Shown here: positions 54,665 through 64,000 of the stretch, piece after piece | Position numbering within the stretch: the stretch's first letter is position 1 | Layout of the letters: each line of letters starts with the position of its first letter | Source of the DNA: Thelonectria olida | Lineage: Eukaryota > Ascomycota > Sordariomycetes > Hypocreales > Nectriaceae | Assembly: GCA_020736575.1 (NCBI GenBank) | Contig: JAGPYM010000064.1 | Location: forward strand, 1-64,000 | DNA length: 64,000 bases | Reading direction: 5' to 3' | Program-made: the position numbers and the translations under genes | The notes under the pieces: generated by a model | The model's input: the letters and a program-made list of their open reading frames with translations, nothing else | Database searches by the model: none | What the model was told of the DNA's origin: nothing

Positions 54665-56406
54665 ACGTATGTGATAAGCATGCGACGCATCCAAGTATGC
54701 GACGCACTTTCTCCTAATCTTCAACATAAGAACTTCAATAAAAATACAACACAGCATTCAATCAATTAAAACTAATCGCTATGCTCTTCTCCAGACATCT
54801 CAACAATAATCTGACATGTTCTTGAGTTATGACCTGCCTTACCACATTTTCCACACCGCCTTTCCCTCGCCGGCGCCGACCTTCCGTGACCACCACTTCT
54901 AGATAATTCGGCCATCACCTGCGCATCAACGTCTTTCTGATCAATCTCATCCCTTCCCTCACCTACAGTCATCTTCCCTCCATTCCGTAGCCGTGTTTTT
55001 TTTACTCTACGCCGCTTGCTAAGAGTCTCATTTGCCTGTCGAAGCATCTGGTTCTCCGACTTCAATAGGGCATTCTGATGCATTATTGCCTTCGTTCCCT
55101 TTGAAAGTGACTTAAGTGCCTCAAGAATTGATGCTGGAGAGCTGCTCTGATGCCTTCTCACTCGTCTTTCGAGGTATTCAGACTGTGAGCTAGCTTCAAG
55201 CACCGTCTTTGGCGTCTTCGAGACCCAAGGGTCGGGGAGGTCAGCCTCCTCTCTAACCGGCGTTGGAGTCCGTAGCTGCACATCAAGCTTCGATATGACA
55301 TTTTCCGGGTTCAAGGGAACAAGTCCAGCCCCTCGAAAACCTCCCTCAATATTACTCCTTGTCATCGCGGCTTCGTGGGCGGCATAAAAGGCTGCGAAGA
55401 ACTCGGTCTTTGAAACATGGTTTATCGAGCACCTGATCAGTTGCTCAATTTCTCGACCATATGCCTTTTTGAGCGGCCCAAAGCACCCCGACATCAAGAG
55501 GCTGGAGTAGATGAGATGAATGAGGCGGCATACATAACGTAATTATGTGGTTATCCTGGCAATATTTCTCAAAGTCGACCGAGTGGTGACTATCGTGCCC
55601 ATCGAGGATCAGAAGACGATAGCGACCGGTTGATCGGGCCTTGGTGTGTCGATCGAAGTGCTTGAGCCACTCAAGGCCCATATTATTGTCGGTCCAGCCA
55701 TTGTGAGTCGTGGCAATAGCCCAATCCCCCAGGAGGTTGCTTTCTCGGTACCAGGTGGCGAGGTGATATTGGCCCGCAACCACGATGAACGGCGCGATCG
55801 CCCAGCCTTCCGCATTGATCGCCTGGATGGCCGTAACCCATTCCCGGTTTCCAGGCTGCACTGATTTCGCCTTTCCACGTCTTTCCGCGCCCGTGACAAC
55901 CATTCCGCTTGCAATGACTCCCATCATAAAGCCAGTCTCGTCAAAGTTGTAGATGTCAGCTACGTTGATACCGTATTTCGCGATTGTGTTCTCTACGAGC
56001 CTGAACCAATCGCGAATGATGGTAGGATCTTCGCATTTGGCCCTTTCTTCAACACCACGCAGTCGCGGGGGAAATTCTCGCGAATCCAGGTCGAGAATGA
56101 ACTGAACAATTATTTTTTCTTCTAGATTGGTCAGACGACGTGATTTGGGGATCCAATCGCGTCGAGATTGAATGCCATTCCTCCGGCGACGTAGCCTCGG
56201 CTCAGAGACTTCATAGATGCTAGCGGCATGTCGGACACTTAGTTTTGGATCGTTTTGAAGGGCTTGAAGTGCAAGAAGAGTTTTTGCCTCAGTATTTGAC
56301 TGTGACATGTTTGGTGGTTGTGATTTACTTAATAAAGTGAAAAGTTAGGTGGAGGTGGGAAAAGTGCGTCGCATGCTTGGATGCGTCGCATGCTTATCAC
56401 ATACGT
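54665..56406 (-). mobile_element. Pogo/Fot-type transposon, copy 2, defective (1742 bp)
   Basis: TA-flanked at 54663-54664 and 56407-56408. Terminal inverted repeats of about 45 bp begin ACGTATGTGATAAGC. The subterminal direct repeat is AAGCATGCGACGCA with a 17-bp period, different in sequence from copy 1 but in the same position. The element is inserted in AT-rich DNA. Inside is a transposase on the minus strand with one in-frame deletion and one frameshift. Confidence 0.9.
54772..56308 (-). pseudogene. Transposase of copy 2, frameshifted
   Basis: From ATG 56308. The catalytic and C-terminal parts are very close to copy 1 (YNFDETGFMMG, LLILDGHDSHHS, zinc knuckle CGKCGKAGHNSRTC), while the N-terminal DNA-binding part is clearly more divergent. 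Forty codons (the end of the CENP-B-type domain) are missing in frame, joining GVEE to RAKCED. Near 55490 a G run is one base longer than in copy 1, shifting the frame just after PLDVG. The rest reads on in the next frame to 54772. Confidence 0.9.
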
Positions 56407-57029
56407 TATAGTTAGTTAACTTAATTATAACTTAACTACCCTAACTAACTAGTTATTAAGCTTTATTATTAAATTAAAAAATTAAACTAAAAACATGAAA
56501 TATTTATCACGCTCTATTAAGGGTGGTACAGCCTCCATCCGGTATCGTTATTCGACAGTTTAGGCGAGCAGCTAAGCGTAGGTCGGTGTAATCTGTAAAG
56601 GTCGCCCGATAGTCGACTTCCATGGAAACCAGCTTGAATACCTGTTGAATAGTGGCGCAGATGAGACCGGCAAACCGGAGGTCCGAACTACCGGTCAGAG
56701 AGCTGTCTCAGCACTGTAACAACCTCTCAGCTAGGCGTCACTGAGCAGATAAGAATAGGGCTCCAACCCAACTATCGGAAGAGAGAAGATCAACGAAAAA
56801 CACAATTCACTTCAATATCTGACAATACCCATAGTGCTAATGAGCCTGATGACTATTGAAGTGAAGTGCATCGAAGCGAGTAATTGCCTTTAGGCCGTAT
56901 CGACGGGACTTGCCTAATCGTAACAGTCTCACAGGCGACCATGCTATCCCATTGTTTAGTAGCAAACAATACCATGGGCCACCAACTACCTGCGAGTGCC
57001 AAAGGATCGGCTATCGCGTAGCAGATTCC
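56407..57029. other. Intergenic, AT-rich to 56520, with repeat fragment
   Basis: AT-rich immediately right of transposon copy 2; the rest is ordinary. Contains the second copy of the 39-nt dispersed repeat. Confidence 0.55.
56643..56681 (+). repeat. Dispersed repeat, copy 2
   Basis: Matches 23489-23527 with about four differences in 39 bases. Confidence 0.6.
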
Positions 57030-58010
57030 TCAAGCCTTTGTCTGGTTCTTCTTTTCCCAAGCAACTCTCGCAGCCGGATGGGTCTCCAAATACTTCATGT
57101 GCATCTCCTCGGCGAAAGCCTTAACCCTCCACGCAAGCTCCCACGTCGAATCCTCAGGCGGGTATCCAACCCACTGCACCAGAAATAGCAATTTGCCCTT
57201 GGCCCTCCAATCGAGGATCCTAAAGGCGTGGAATAATGAATTTATTCCCGTTGCTTTCTCGCGGGTTCCCGTGGTTTTCCAGTAGTGGTAAAGCACATGT
57301 GGGCAGTCTTGTTGAAAGGTACTCTCATCGACGAGCGTGGGCTCGGAGCAGCTAGTCCATTTCACCATGAGCTCGACTTCGGTTTCGTTTTTGATGCGGT
57401 GGCCAAGGATTTTTTCCGCTTCGTATCTGGGGTCTTCTATATCATTTCGCTTTTCCTCAGGCTCGGCCAGTTTAGTCGCATTATCTGCGTCAGTTGGCTC
57501 CTCTGGATTCTCTGGCTTGCGTTTGTTCTTTCGCCCGGCCGATTTCTTTTTGTGCTTCTTGCCTTCCAGGTGCCTGCGGCCCTTTCCGCTGTCCATCTCG
57601 TCCCGAGACATCGGCTTCCTTTTTCTCTCGGGGGTAAGTGAATCATCGTGATCGCTTGGCGCAACGTAAGCTTCATCTCGCCCGGGTGCCGAAGAAATGA
57701 CAGCCTTGGTGACCTCGTGTCGCATTGTTGTATCGTGTGCGGTCTCAGTCTGCTCGTCTATCGTAGGCCGGGAAATGGCAAACTCGATGTTATTCAAAAA
57801 CGCCAACACCAGAAGCGGGCTGACTTCGAAAGGAAAAGTACGCTTGTCGTTCGCATGGAGGCCCTTGAGATCCGATTGCTGCGCAGATAGTCGGTGTCTG
57901 GTCAATGCATCATGTGCAATTGTCTTTGCGCTGAAGATACGTGAGAGCTGGACGGAGCGCGATCGACGCGTGGGGCGGGCGTCGACGCTCCCCATACTCT
58001 TTCTAACCAT
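57030..58010 (-). CDS. Double-chromodomain protein, 326 aa
   Basis: Intronless from ATG 58010 (the longer frame needs TTG). Residues 1-85 are basic and Ser/Arg-rich. Residues 100-200 are a highly charged, Lys-rich disordered region (KGRRHLEGKKHKKKSAGRKN) likely to bind DNA or direct nuclear import. The C-terminal third has two chromo/chromoshadow-type modules: YEAEKILGHR....VELMVKWTSC....PTLVDESTF, and FRILDWRAKGKLLFLVQWVG followed by PPEDSTWELAWRV. The second has the aromatic positions expected for methyl-lysine reading; the first is more divergent. HP1-like or other heterochromatin function is the family expectation. It is not joined to an integrase, so it is not a retrotransposon remnant. 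Confidence 0.78.
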   Translation of the reverse strand: MVRKSMGSVDARPTRRSRSVQLSRIFSAKTIAHDALTRHRLSAQQSDLKGLHANDKRTFPFEVSPLLVLAFLNNIEFAISRPTIDEQTETAHDTTMRHEVTKAVISSAPGRDEAYVAPSDHDDSLTPERKRKPMSRDEMDSGKGRRHLEGKKHKKKSAGRKNKRKPENPEEPTDADNATKLAEPEEKRNDIEDPRYEAEKILGHRIKNETEVELMVKWTSCSEPTLVDESTFQQDCPHVLYHYWKTTGTREKATGINSLFHAFRILDWRAKGKLLFLVQWVGYPPEDSTWELAWRVKAFAEEMHMKYLETHPAARVAWEKKNQTKA

Positions 58011-59478
58011 CGTGCGGCTCGAGGACAAGCAGTGGTGTTGAAGGTAATGTGACGGAAAGCAACTAAATTTGATGCGTGCAAAGGAGGGTCACTTAGCGTA
58101 GGGATGAGAGAGGAGAGGTTTCCGCAGTCGCGTGATAAGAGCCAAAGTCAATTTGCCACTCGGTTTTGGTGTCGTGATTAGTCGTTGATTCTGATTGGGT
58201 AACGTGGCTGAGCCATTCCGTTTTCGGTTTGATCTCGCGTGTCGTGACCCGGCCGGTAGACCATCGGTTCAACGCGTCTACTTTGTAGGTCTTACTCCGT
58301 GACTGGGACGAAAGCACATAATATGCACTTCTACTCATATTGTATATGTAATTTCCAGAAAGGAATATGTCTGGAAGCTGTAGTTGGGGCTGGGTCAGTA
58401 AAGTGGGTCTGCAAGAGACGGGGGGCAGCCGACAGTTGGAATAGAAAGGTAGGACCTATCTCCATCACAATTGCGATACCCTCGCAATTCAGCCAGACAT
58501 CAATAATCGAATTGCGGCTACAAGGAGAGATTTACATGAAGGGCGAAGCAGCATCCATGCGCTGGTTGACTAATTCCATGAAGAGGGATTCTGGTGTCGA
58601 GCTTAGACAATCGTCTTGCAGTCATCTTCTTCGCCCACCCAGACTCTGTCGTATATTTACAATGCAACCCAGAACGTGCCGGCTCGAGACGTACAAAAAG
58701 TGCATCGTTAAAGCATGGGTGGACAAGCACTCACACTTCGGCAACGTGACTACTTCGAGGTCGATAGATAGTTTCGATGTGAATATGGAAGCTAACGTAT
58801 ATGTATATCTCTCTGGGCAAAGGGGATTTATTCATTTCTCAAATTTCACATCAGGACATCCACAGTCGACTTCTTTGACACTTGGCAGGCCATGAAACAC
58901 GTGATCACCAACCAACTGAAAGAACTCAATCATATGCGAGTCTCTCAACAGATACGGACGCCTCTAAACGTCTCCGCCGCACGAAGAGTAAGCGAGCAAG
59001 ACAAGGCATCATCAAGACTTCAATCAATAAGATCATCAGTTTCTGCTCCACAATCCATTTAATTCACCCCGTCGTATGTTCGAGATACGCATCGCGTATC
59101 CAACAAAGTTTGTCCATGCCCTAGCAATCAGCACACTACCAGTGGAGACTAGGCTTGGGACGACGGGACCATGAGCAGGAAATAGAGTTTACCCATGGGA
59201 GCGGAATGTTCAAATGCCCTTCTTCCAAACCGGAGGTGGTCAGCGAATCACTATGTTTGGGGAGATGATTTATGCGGCCATGATTGGCCAGTCTGCCGAA
59301 GGTATCGGATTCCGGTCAATCGTAATAGGTCTCCTCGGCGTCACTAGATAACTCTCCTGGTTCTCGGAACGAGCGGGACGGTTCCACACTAGAAAATTAG
59401 ACAGGAAGCAATCTATTCTTACTTCACAAGTTGCACACCAAATACATCGCAAAGTCCTCAAACCACACACGTGAACAT
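58011..59478. other. Intergenic with dispersed repeat A
   Basis: Contains the repeat at 58998-59105. Other frames (58299-58895) show no motif. Confidence 0.5.
58998..59105 (+). repeat. Dispersed repeat, copy A, left of acyl-CoA ligase gene
   Basis: The right 63 bases (from TTTCTGCTCCACAATCC) recur at 62164-62233 with two differences. The left half (CAAGACAAGGCATCATCAAG) recurs at 62258-62337. All in the same orientation. Confidence 0.8.
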
Positions 59479-61510
59479 TTACAATCTCGCTCCGTTCACT
59501 TTCCTTACCTTCCTCTCCCGATCTCTTAAAAGCCTTCTCAGTATCTTTCCACTAGGGCTCTTCGGAATCACGTCAATGAACTCAATACCGCCCTTGAGCC
59601 ACTTGTGTCTAGCCTTGTGCTCCTCGACGTGTTTGCGAATAGCTGCCACCACTTCACTGTCCGGCTCGTTCGCTGCCTCAATCGCTTTTTTCACATACGC
59701 CTTGGGCACTTCACCGGCCCTAGCATCGGGTACCTGGATCACGGCGCAGTCAGCCACAAGGGGGTGGGCGAGGAGGTGTGACTCAAGCTCCGCGGGGGCA
59801 ACTTGATGCCCCTGTATAACGCGTCAGCGATTAGCCCCAGGAGATCAAATCGGGATCATAATAGGTTATTAAAATACCTTGACTTTGATAAGCTCCTTGA
59901 TTCGGTCTATGATAAAGAAGTGCTCGTTTCCCATCGGAGATAGGCGGACGAGGACTTCATCGCCGGTCCTTGTCCAGTAACCGTCTTCATCATGAATGAA
60001 AGTCGAGCGCGTAGCACCGGTATTGTTCAAATAGCCCAAGGCGACCGTTGGACCGTGTACGAGCAGCTCACCCGGCTTCTCATACTCAGTCACTTCATTG
60101 CCTTCGGCATCAATGATTTTTGCTCTAAGCCTAGGAATGAGGGAACCGGATGAGCCGGTCATAATGTCTAGCTCGTTTGTAGATGTAACAACGGACGATG
60201 TCTCTGTAAGGCCTAGCCGTGGTAGTTAGCACGTCAAATCACGTAGTTGGAAAAGGAAATTTCTAGCATACCATATCCTTGACAGAGGTGCCATTTCGGG
60301 TACACTCTAAGAATCTCTTCCATAGTTTCCCTGCCTAACGGGGCTGCACCGCTGAGCAAGAGTCGAACGGAAGTCAAATCATATGTGCGGCATAATTCCA
60401 GGTTTTCCAGCATTTGAACAACGATGGGAGGCACTATGGCCATGTGCTCGATGCGGAACCTCTGGACAGCGCAGAGAAAAAGCTTCAGTTCGAATTTGGG
60501 GAGGATGACCAGCTCGTTACCATTTTGTAAAGCATATAGACCGCAAACCACGAGCCCGTAGATATGGGAAAGTGGAAGCAGGCCAAGCATTACTTGTGTC
60601 TCTACCATGTTCTCTTTGCGTCCTGCCTCGTCATACCATTGTGTCATCATGACGTTAGCAATAACATTGTGGTGAGAAATCATGACGGCTTTCTATATAA
60701 TGGTAAGTTTGAGAGGTCATCACAACTAAAAAGCGTATGTGACTTACCGGAGGACCCGAAGTACCGCTAGAGTAACATAGATACGCGACTTGCCTCGCCC
60801 CTTGACCGGGAGTCCAGCTCAACGATGGAAGCTCCGACAGTGACTTTCCCTCCTCGACTAAGTCATCGATAGTCTTAAATGGCACTTGCTTGTCGAATCC
60901 GGCCATTGGCAAAACGAAGATGCGATCCTCGCCAATCCCCACTGATTTTGCGGCAGTCGCGGCAGTCTCGAGCAAAGGTATACAAGTGAACAGAGCATTT
61001 GCGCCGGATGTTCTAAGTTGATGCTCCAGTTCTGGAGCTGTGTATTCGGCACTTGCGGGAGTGACAATCCCAGACAAACGGTGGACGGCGTGAGTGAAGG
61101 GAATGTAGTCGATCTAGGAGCTGATAGTTAGAGACCTTTCAAAGCCGAGTAGATCAGAAACAAGGCCACAGACTGTGTTTAGCGAAAACAGACCGACTAC
61201 CCGATCCCATTCGGAGCCTTTATTGAGGCCGTAGCCGAGGCGCTTAGCCATGGCGCGCGCCATGTACTCCTCGCGTTGAAGAACCTCTTGAGTCGTACGA
61301 GTCTTCCCAGAGATACCACAGGTAAAAGGGTTTCTCGCTTGAGCTATGGGATAGCGACCGTAGAGTTCATTGCTCACAAATTCCGCGATGGTGATGGAGT
61401 CGGGAGGGTCTAAATTGTGTGAGATATCATGAACATTAGAGTCGATTGGGCTAAGGCAGTAGCATACCGAAGGGTAGCCTAGACACCCATGCTGGGGGAG
61501 TGAAGACCAT
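59479..61510 (-). CDS. 4-coumarate-CoA-ligase-like acyl-CoA synthetase, 577 aa, six exons
   Basis: Exons 61510-61468, 61409-61174, 61113-60748, 60692-60272, 60212-59878 and 59811-59479; introns 58, 60, 55, 59 and 66 nt. All joins restore family motifs. ANL-superfamily adenylating enzyme: AMP-binding signature YLCYSSGTSGPPKAVM, QGYGLTETSSVV, GYWTRTGDEV, IDRIKELIKVKGHQV (hinge) and catalytic Lys in KSPSGKILRR. It would activate a carboxylic acid (fatty, aryl or polyketide) to its CoA thioester using ATP. It ends in ARL, a type-1 peroxisomal targeting tripeptide. With the acyl-CoA oxidase at the other edge, this fits peroxisomal acid metabolism, though they are 59 kb apart. ATG 61510 (MVFTPPAW) is the family start. 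Confidence 0.92.
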
Positions 61511-62149
61511 GGCGACATGCAAGGAGGGTTTGAGAAAGAGGGCAAGCAACTCAAGTTCGTGAGTAATTTTACAAAGAGCTATCAGAGTGAAAGAAAATGC
61601 AGGTATGCCAGACACGGGAATGGTTTGATCAAGCGAGGAGACAGATAAATGCTTCCTCAGCTAATGCCGAGATTGGACGGCGACATGTTTGTAAGAGATA
61701 CTTCCCATGTACCGATGACCGGAAAGGCATAGGCAAAGAGTGGACGCAGGGTATGCTCAAGAAGACGAGGGCAAAACTACTCCCAACGAACATGTATTTC
61801 AGTGGTTGCATTATAAATTACGGCTATGTATAAATACGGGCGACGTCTCCGTAGGAGAAATCAATCAGTGCATTCAACCTCATTTTGACGCCAACATCAT
61901 GGCTGACGACGAGGAAGAACCAGAAAGGCTACCATTTGTGAGCAACATGGCTTTCGATGAGTAAGGACCAGCGCGGCTGCCCCATCGTGTGCTGTCACGA
62001 GCCCTGATTCTTTGATGGGTCTGATTGGATGTGTGTTTATTCTTAGTTGAGTAAGTTCCCCGCTCAGAGTCCCTGTACATCCTTATACTGGAGTAGCTAG
62101 AAGGATATTGCCATAACGATTACACGCCCAATTATCCAAAATACACACC

Positions 62150-62233
62150 GTGACAAGAACACCAGTTTCTGCTCCACAATCCATTTAATTCACCCCGTCG
62201 TGTGCTCGAGATACGCATCGCGTATCCAACACA
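62150..62233 (+). repeat. Dispersed repeat, copy B
   Basis: Near-identical to the right part of copy A (58998-59105). Confidence 0.8.
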
Positions 62234-62257
62234 AAATGGCCTCGATAAGAAGAATAA

Positions 62258-62337
62258 TCAAGACAAGACATCATCAAGTCATCTATCAATAAGATCACCT
62301 GTTTCTGCTCCACCATATTCAAGATACGTACCGCGTG
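62258..62337 (+). repeat. Dispersed repeat, copy C, partial
   Basis: Resembles the left part of copy A; the shared motif TTTCTGCTCCAC is followed by a deletion and then ATACG.ACGCGT-like decay. Confidence 0.6.
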
Positions 62338-62940
62338 TGTGACACCAACAGAGCTAAAGCTAGCTGCGACGAGGAGAAGGTCCGTGTGTTTAGGAGTTTG
62401 TTGGTCGACCTGCTGTGCATGTCCCCTGGTGGCCAAAGCCATCAGAAAGTGGATGCTCCAAAGACGCGTTTTGTATTCATTGCGACCAGGTCGCGTACGT
62501 CCTGTATCTGATGCCTGCATCCTATTAGAAATGAGTGTTGTCTAACGGGAAAAAATAACGCAGCTTATGCATCCTTTGCGTAACGCCAATCTCATGACGG
62601 CATTTTGCGCGAGCCGAAAATTAAGTTTGGCCATTTTCCCACAACCCCTGAATCGTATTTGTGGAAGATGCATCTTGGCAGGGCTTTGAGTAGTGACCGA
62701 CTTTGTTCCTGCCGTTGCGCTGAAACTGATTGTTCGCAGGAGACTATTGATGAAACAATACAATACTACCAATTGGTGGAATGAGCCCCCGCAGTACGCA
62801 CATACTTGGAATGACGCGAAGTCTCCAACGATGTTCCAATACCTAATTTATGTGAACGCTGCTGGCAACGAATTTTTGGGTGTCGACCAATCCGTATTTC
62901 CGTGGTCAAGTCTAATCCACAATTCAATTAGCGCGCTCCA

Positions 62941-63765
62941 ATGGCTGGGCTAATACTTTCTGATTGCTATAACTTCCGCTCGCTTCAGGAGTTCGCAAAG
63001 ATCCATTCTTCAAGTAGAATTAATCCCATCGCTATAAGAAGAACCACGGACAACGACGACTCATACAACCCTCTTATCCCTCCAATGACCCAGCATCGGA
63101 CTCTAGACATATCGCCGGCAAACATCAACTCCGGAGACGCGGTTCAGCTGTCTCTACAGTCCAATACCGCACAGTCAGTGGGCAACGAGTCTATAGACAT
63201 TTCGTGGAAAGAGGCCGGTCTTAAATCCAATCCCGTTATTGTTTTTGGGCTGTCCACCCTAGAGGACAAGATCAAACTTCTGCGACGGGATGCGATGGTA
63301 TCCATTGCCTGGATCCAACCAAAACACCTTCATGCTCAATATTGGGCCTTTGACTTGCTTGTCGAGTGTTCGTTCTTGGGTTACAATATCACGCAGGTTC
63401 GTAAACCCAGACAGTCGATAGACACCGCCACCGCGACATTACTGACTCTTCGATTCCAGGAGCCACACTTCCGGCCACTGACAGAGTCTAAATTTCCACG
63501 AGTCTTTCAGCTTGACCCAGGTGGAATTTGTTGGGTTCGCCAGGGCTACTTTGGGGTTGTTGTCCACCTTCATGACAAAGATATCGATATAACGGTTGTG
63601 TCAAAAAATGAGGCATCATCGTGCGAGGCCACATGGGCCATTGATGATCAATTGTATTTGATGCAAAGCGGTTTCAAGGCAAAAGCTCGAGTCAAGTTTG
63701 TTGCGGTGTTATTCCGGCTCGAGGAGAACAATCATCGACAGGATCTAATGCATCCACCTGATTGA
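62941..63765 (+). CDS. Hypothetical protein, 274 aa
   Basis: Open frame from ATG 62941 (MAGLILSDCYNFRS). The middle part has regularly spaced hydrophobic strands (NPVIVFGLSTLEDKIKLL, MVSIAWIQPKHLHAQYWAFD, FGVVVHLHDKDIDITVVS) that look like a folded alpha/beta domain. There are no catalytic motifs or membrane segments, and no family is recognised. A later start is possible. Confidence 0.6.
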   Translation: MAGLILSDCYNFRSLQEFAKIHSSSRINPIAIRRTTDNDDSYNPLIPPMTQHRTLDISPANINSGDAVQLSLQSNTAQSVGNESIDISWKEAGLKSNPVIVFGLSTLEDKIKLLRRDAMVSIAWIQPKHLHAQYWAFDLLVECSFLGYNITQVRKPRQSIDTATATLLTLRFQEPHFRPLTESKFPRVFQLDPGGICWVRQGYFGVVVHLHDKDIDITVVSKNEASSCEATWAIDDQLYLMQSGFKAKARVKFVAVLFRLEENNHRQDLMHPPD

Positions 63766-64000
63766 ACTCTACCACGGACTGGACTGTATGCTCCGTGTTT
63801 CAGACTGCAGCCTCAAAGGTCTAAGGAATGCAAACCCAGGGTTACGATTCGTAAAGCGGGGGGTTGGTGCTTTGCAAATGGCCCGCGGTACACTGCGAGG
63901 CCGTGGTGTACCCAGCCTCGCCGCTGCTGAGCGACAAGGGGGCTTCTGCCGTCGAATGCGGGCTATTCTGGTTGGGCCGTCCAGCGCAAGTTCTTGGGAC
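63766..64000. other. Window end, nothing recognised
   Basis: GC-richer sequence that might enter another gene on the minus strand, but no motif is visible. Confidence 0.3.

Larger units (their letters stand above)
61511..62940. other. Intergenic with dispersed repeats B and C
   Basis: Repeats at 62150-62233 and 62258-62337; otherwise no supported gene. Confidence 0.5.

Noticed and set aside
57030..58010. Chromodomain as part of a Ty3/gypsy integrase (chromovirus)
   Set aside because: No integrase or reverse-transcriptase motifs on either side and the protein has two chromo modules with its own start and stop.

Overview
The window is nuclear DNA of a filamentous ascomycete (Pezizomycotina). 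The evidence is short introns (about 45-75 nt, a few longer) with GT..AG ends and CTAAC-like branch sites, widely spaced single genes, C-to-T type decay of duplicated sequences resembling repeat-induced point mutation (RIP), pogo/Fot-type transposons, and fungus-specific families (2EXR, fungal rhodopsin-type membrane proteins, a Con7-like zinc finger, PLAC8). All spliced models were built by hand: each was kept only if the exons joined in frame and the product made sense. There is no transcript support.

Left third (1-25 kb): a truncated acyl-CoA oxidase-type gene on the edge, two related 2EXR proteins, a TM2-domain membrane protein, a 3-ketosteroid-dehydrogenase-like flavoprotein, a MetE/UROD-like protein, several unassigned basic or nuclear-looking proteins, a RIP-like wreck of a patatin gene, a gene desert of about 4 kb, a small membrane protein and a decayed F-box/LRR gene.

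Middle (25-47 kb): a LINE remnant, an intact pogo-type transposon (26284-28143) sitting inside a small coiled-coil gene, a divergently transcribed pseudokinase, a fungal rhodopsin-type receptor-like protein, a Con7-like C2H2 factor, several small coiled-coil proteins, a 993-residue RING-patatin fusion and a four-TM protein divergent from a Ser/Thr-rich surface-like protein.

Right third (47-64 kb): a spliced, intact centromeric histone H3 (CENP-A) gene, two further defective copies of the transposon family, a four-TM protein, a PLAC8 protein, AT-rich islands with a homogeneous 17-bp minisatellite, a double-chromodomain protein, and a peroxisomal-looking acyl-CoA ligase flanked by short dispersed repeats.

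The layout (isolated genes, relics, transposons, decayed duplicates) looks like an accessory or subtelomeric region rather than a conserved core block. No multi-gene pathway cluster is evident, although the acyl-CoA oxidase, acyl-CoA ligase and flavoprotein are all lipid or steroid-type enzymes. The most unusual items are the CENP-A gene in this context with a chromodomain gene about 8 kb away, and the three-member transposon family whose subterminal repeats and DNA-binding domains differ between copies while catalytic regions and outermost ends are conserved.
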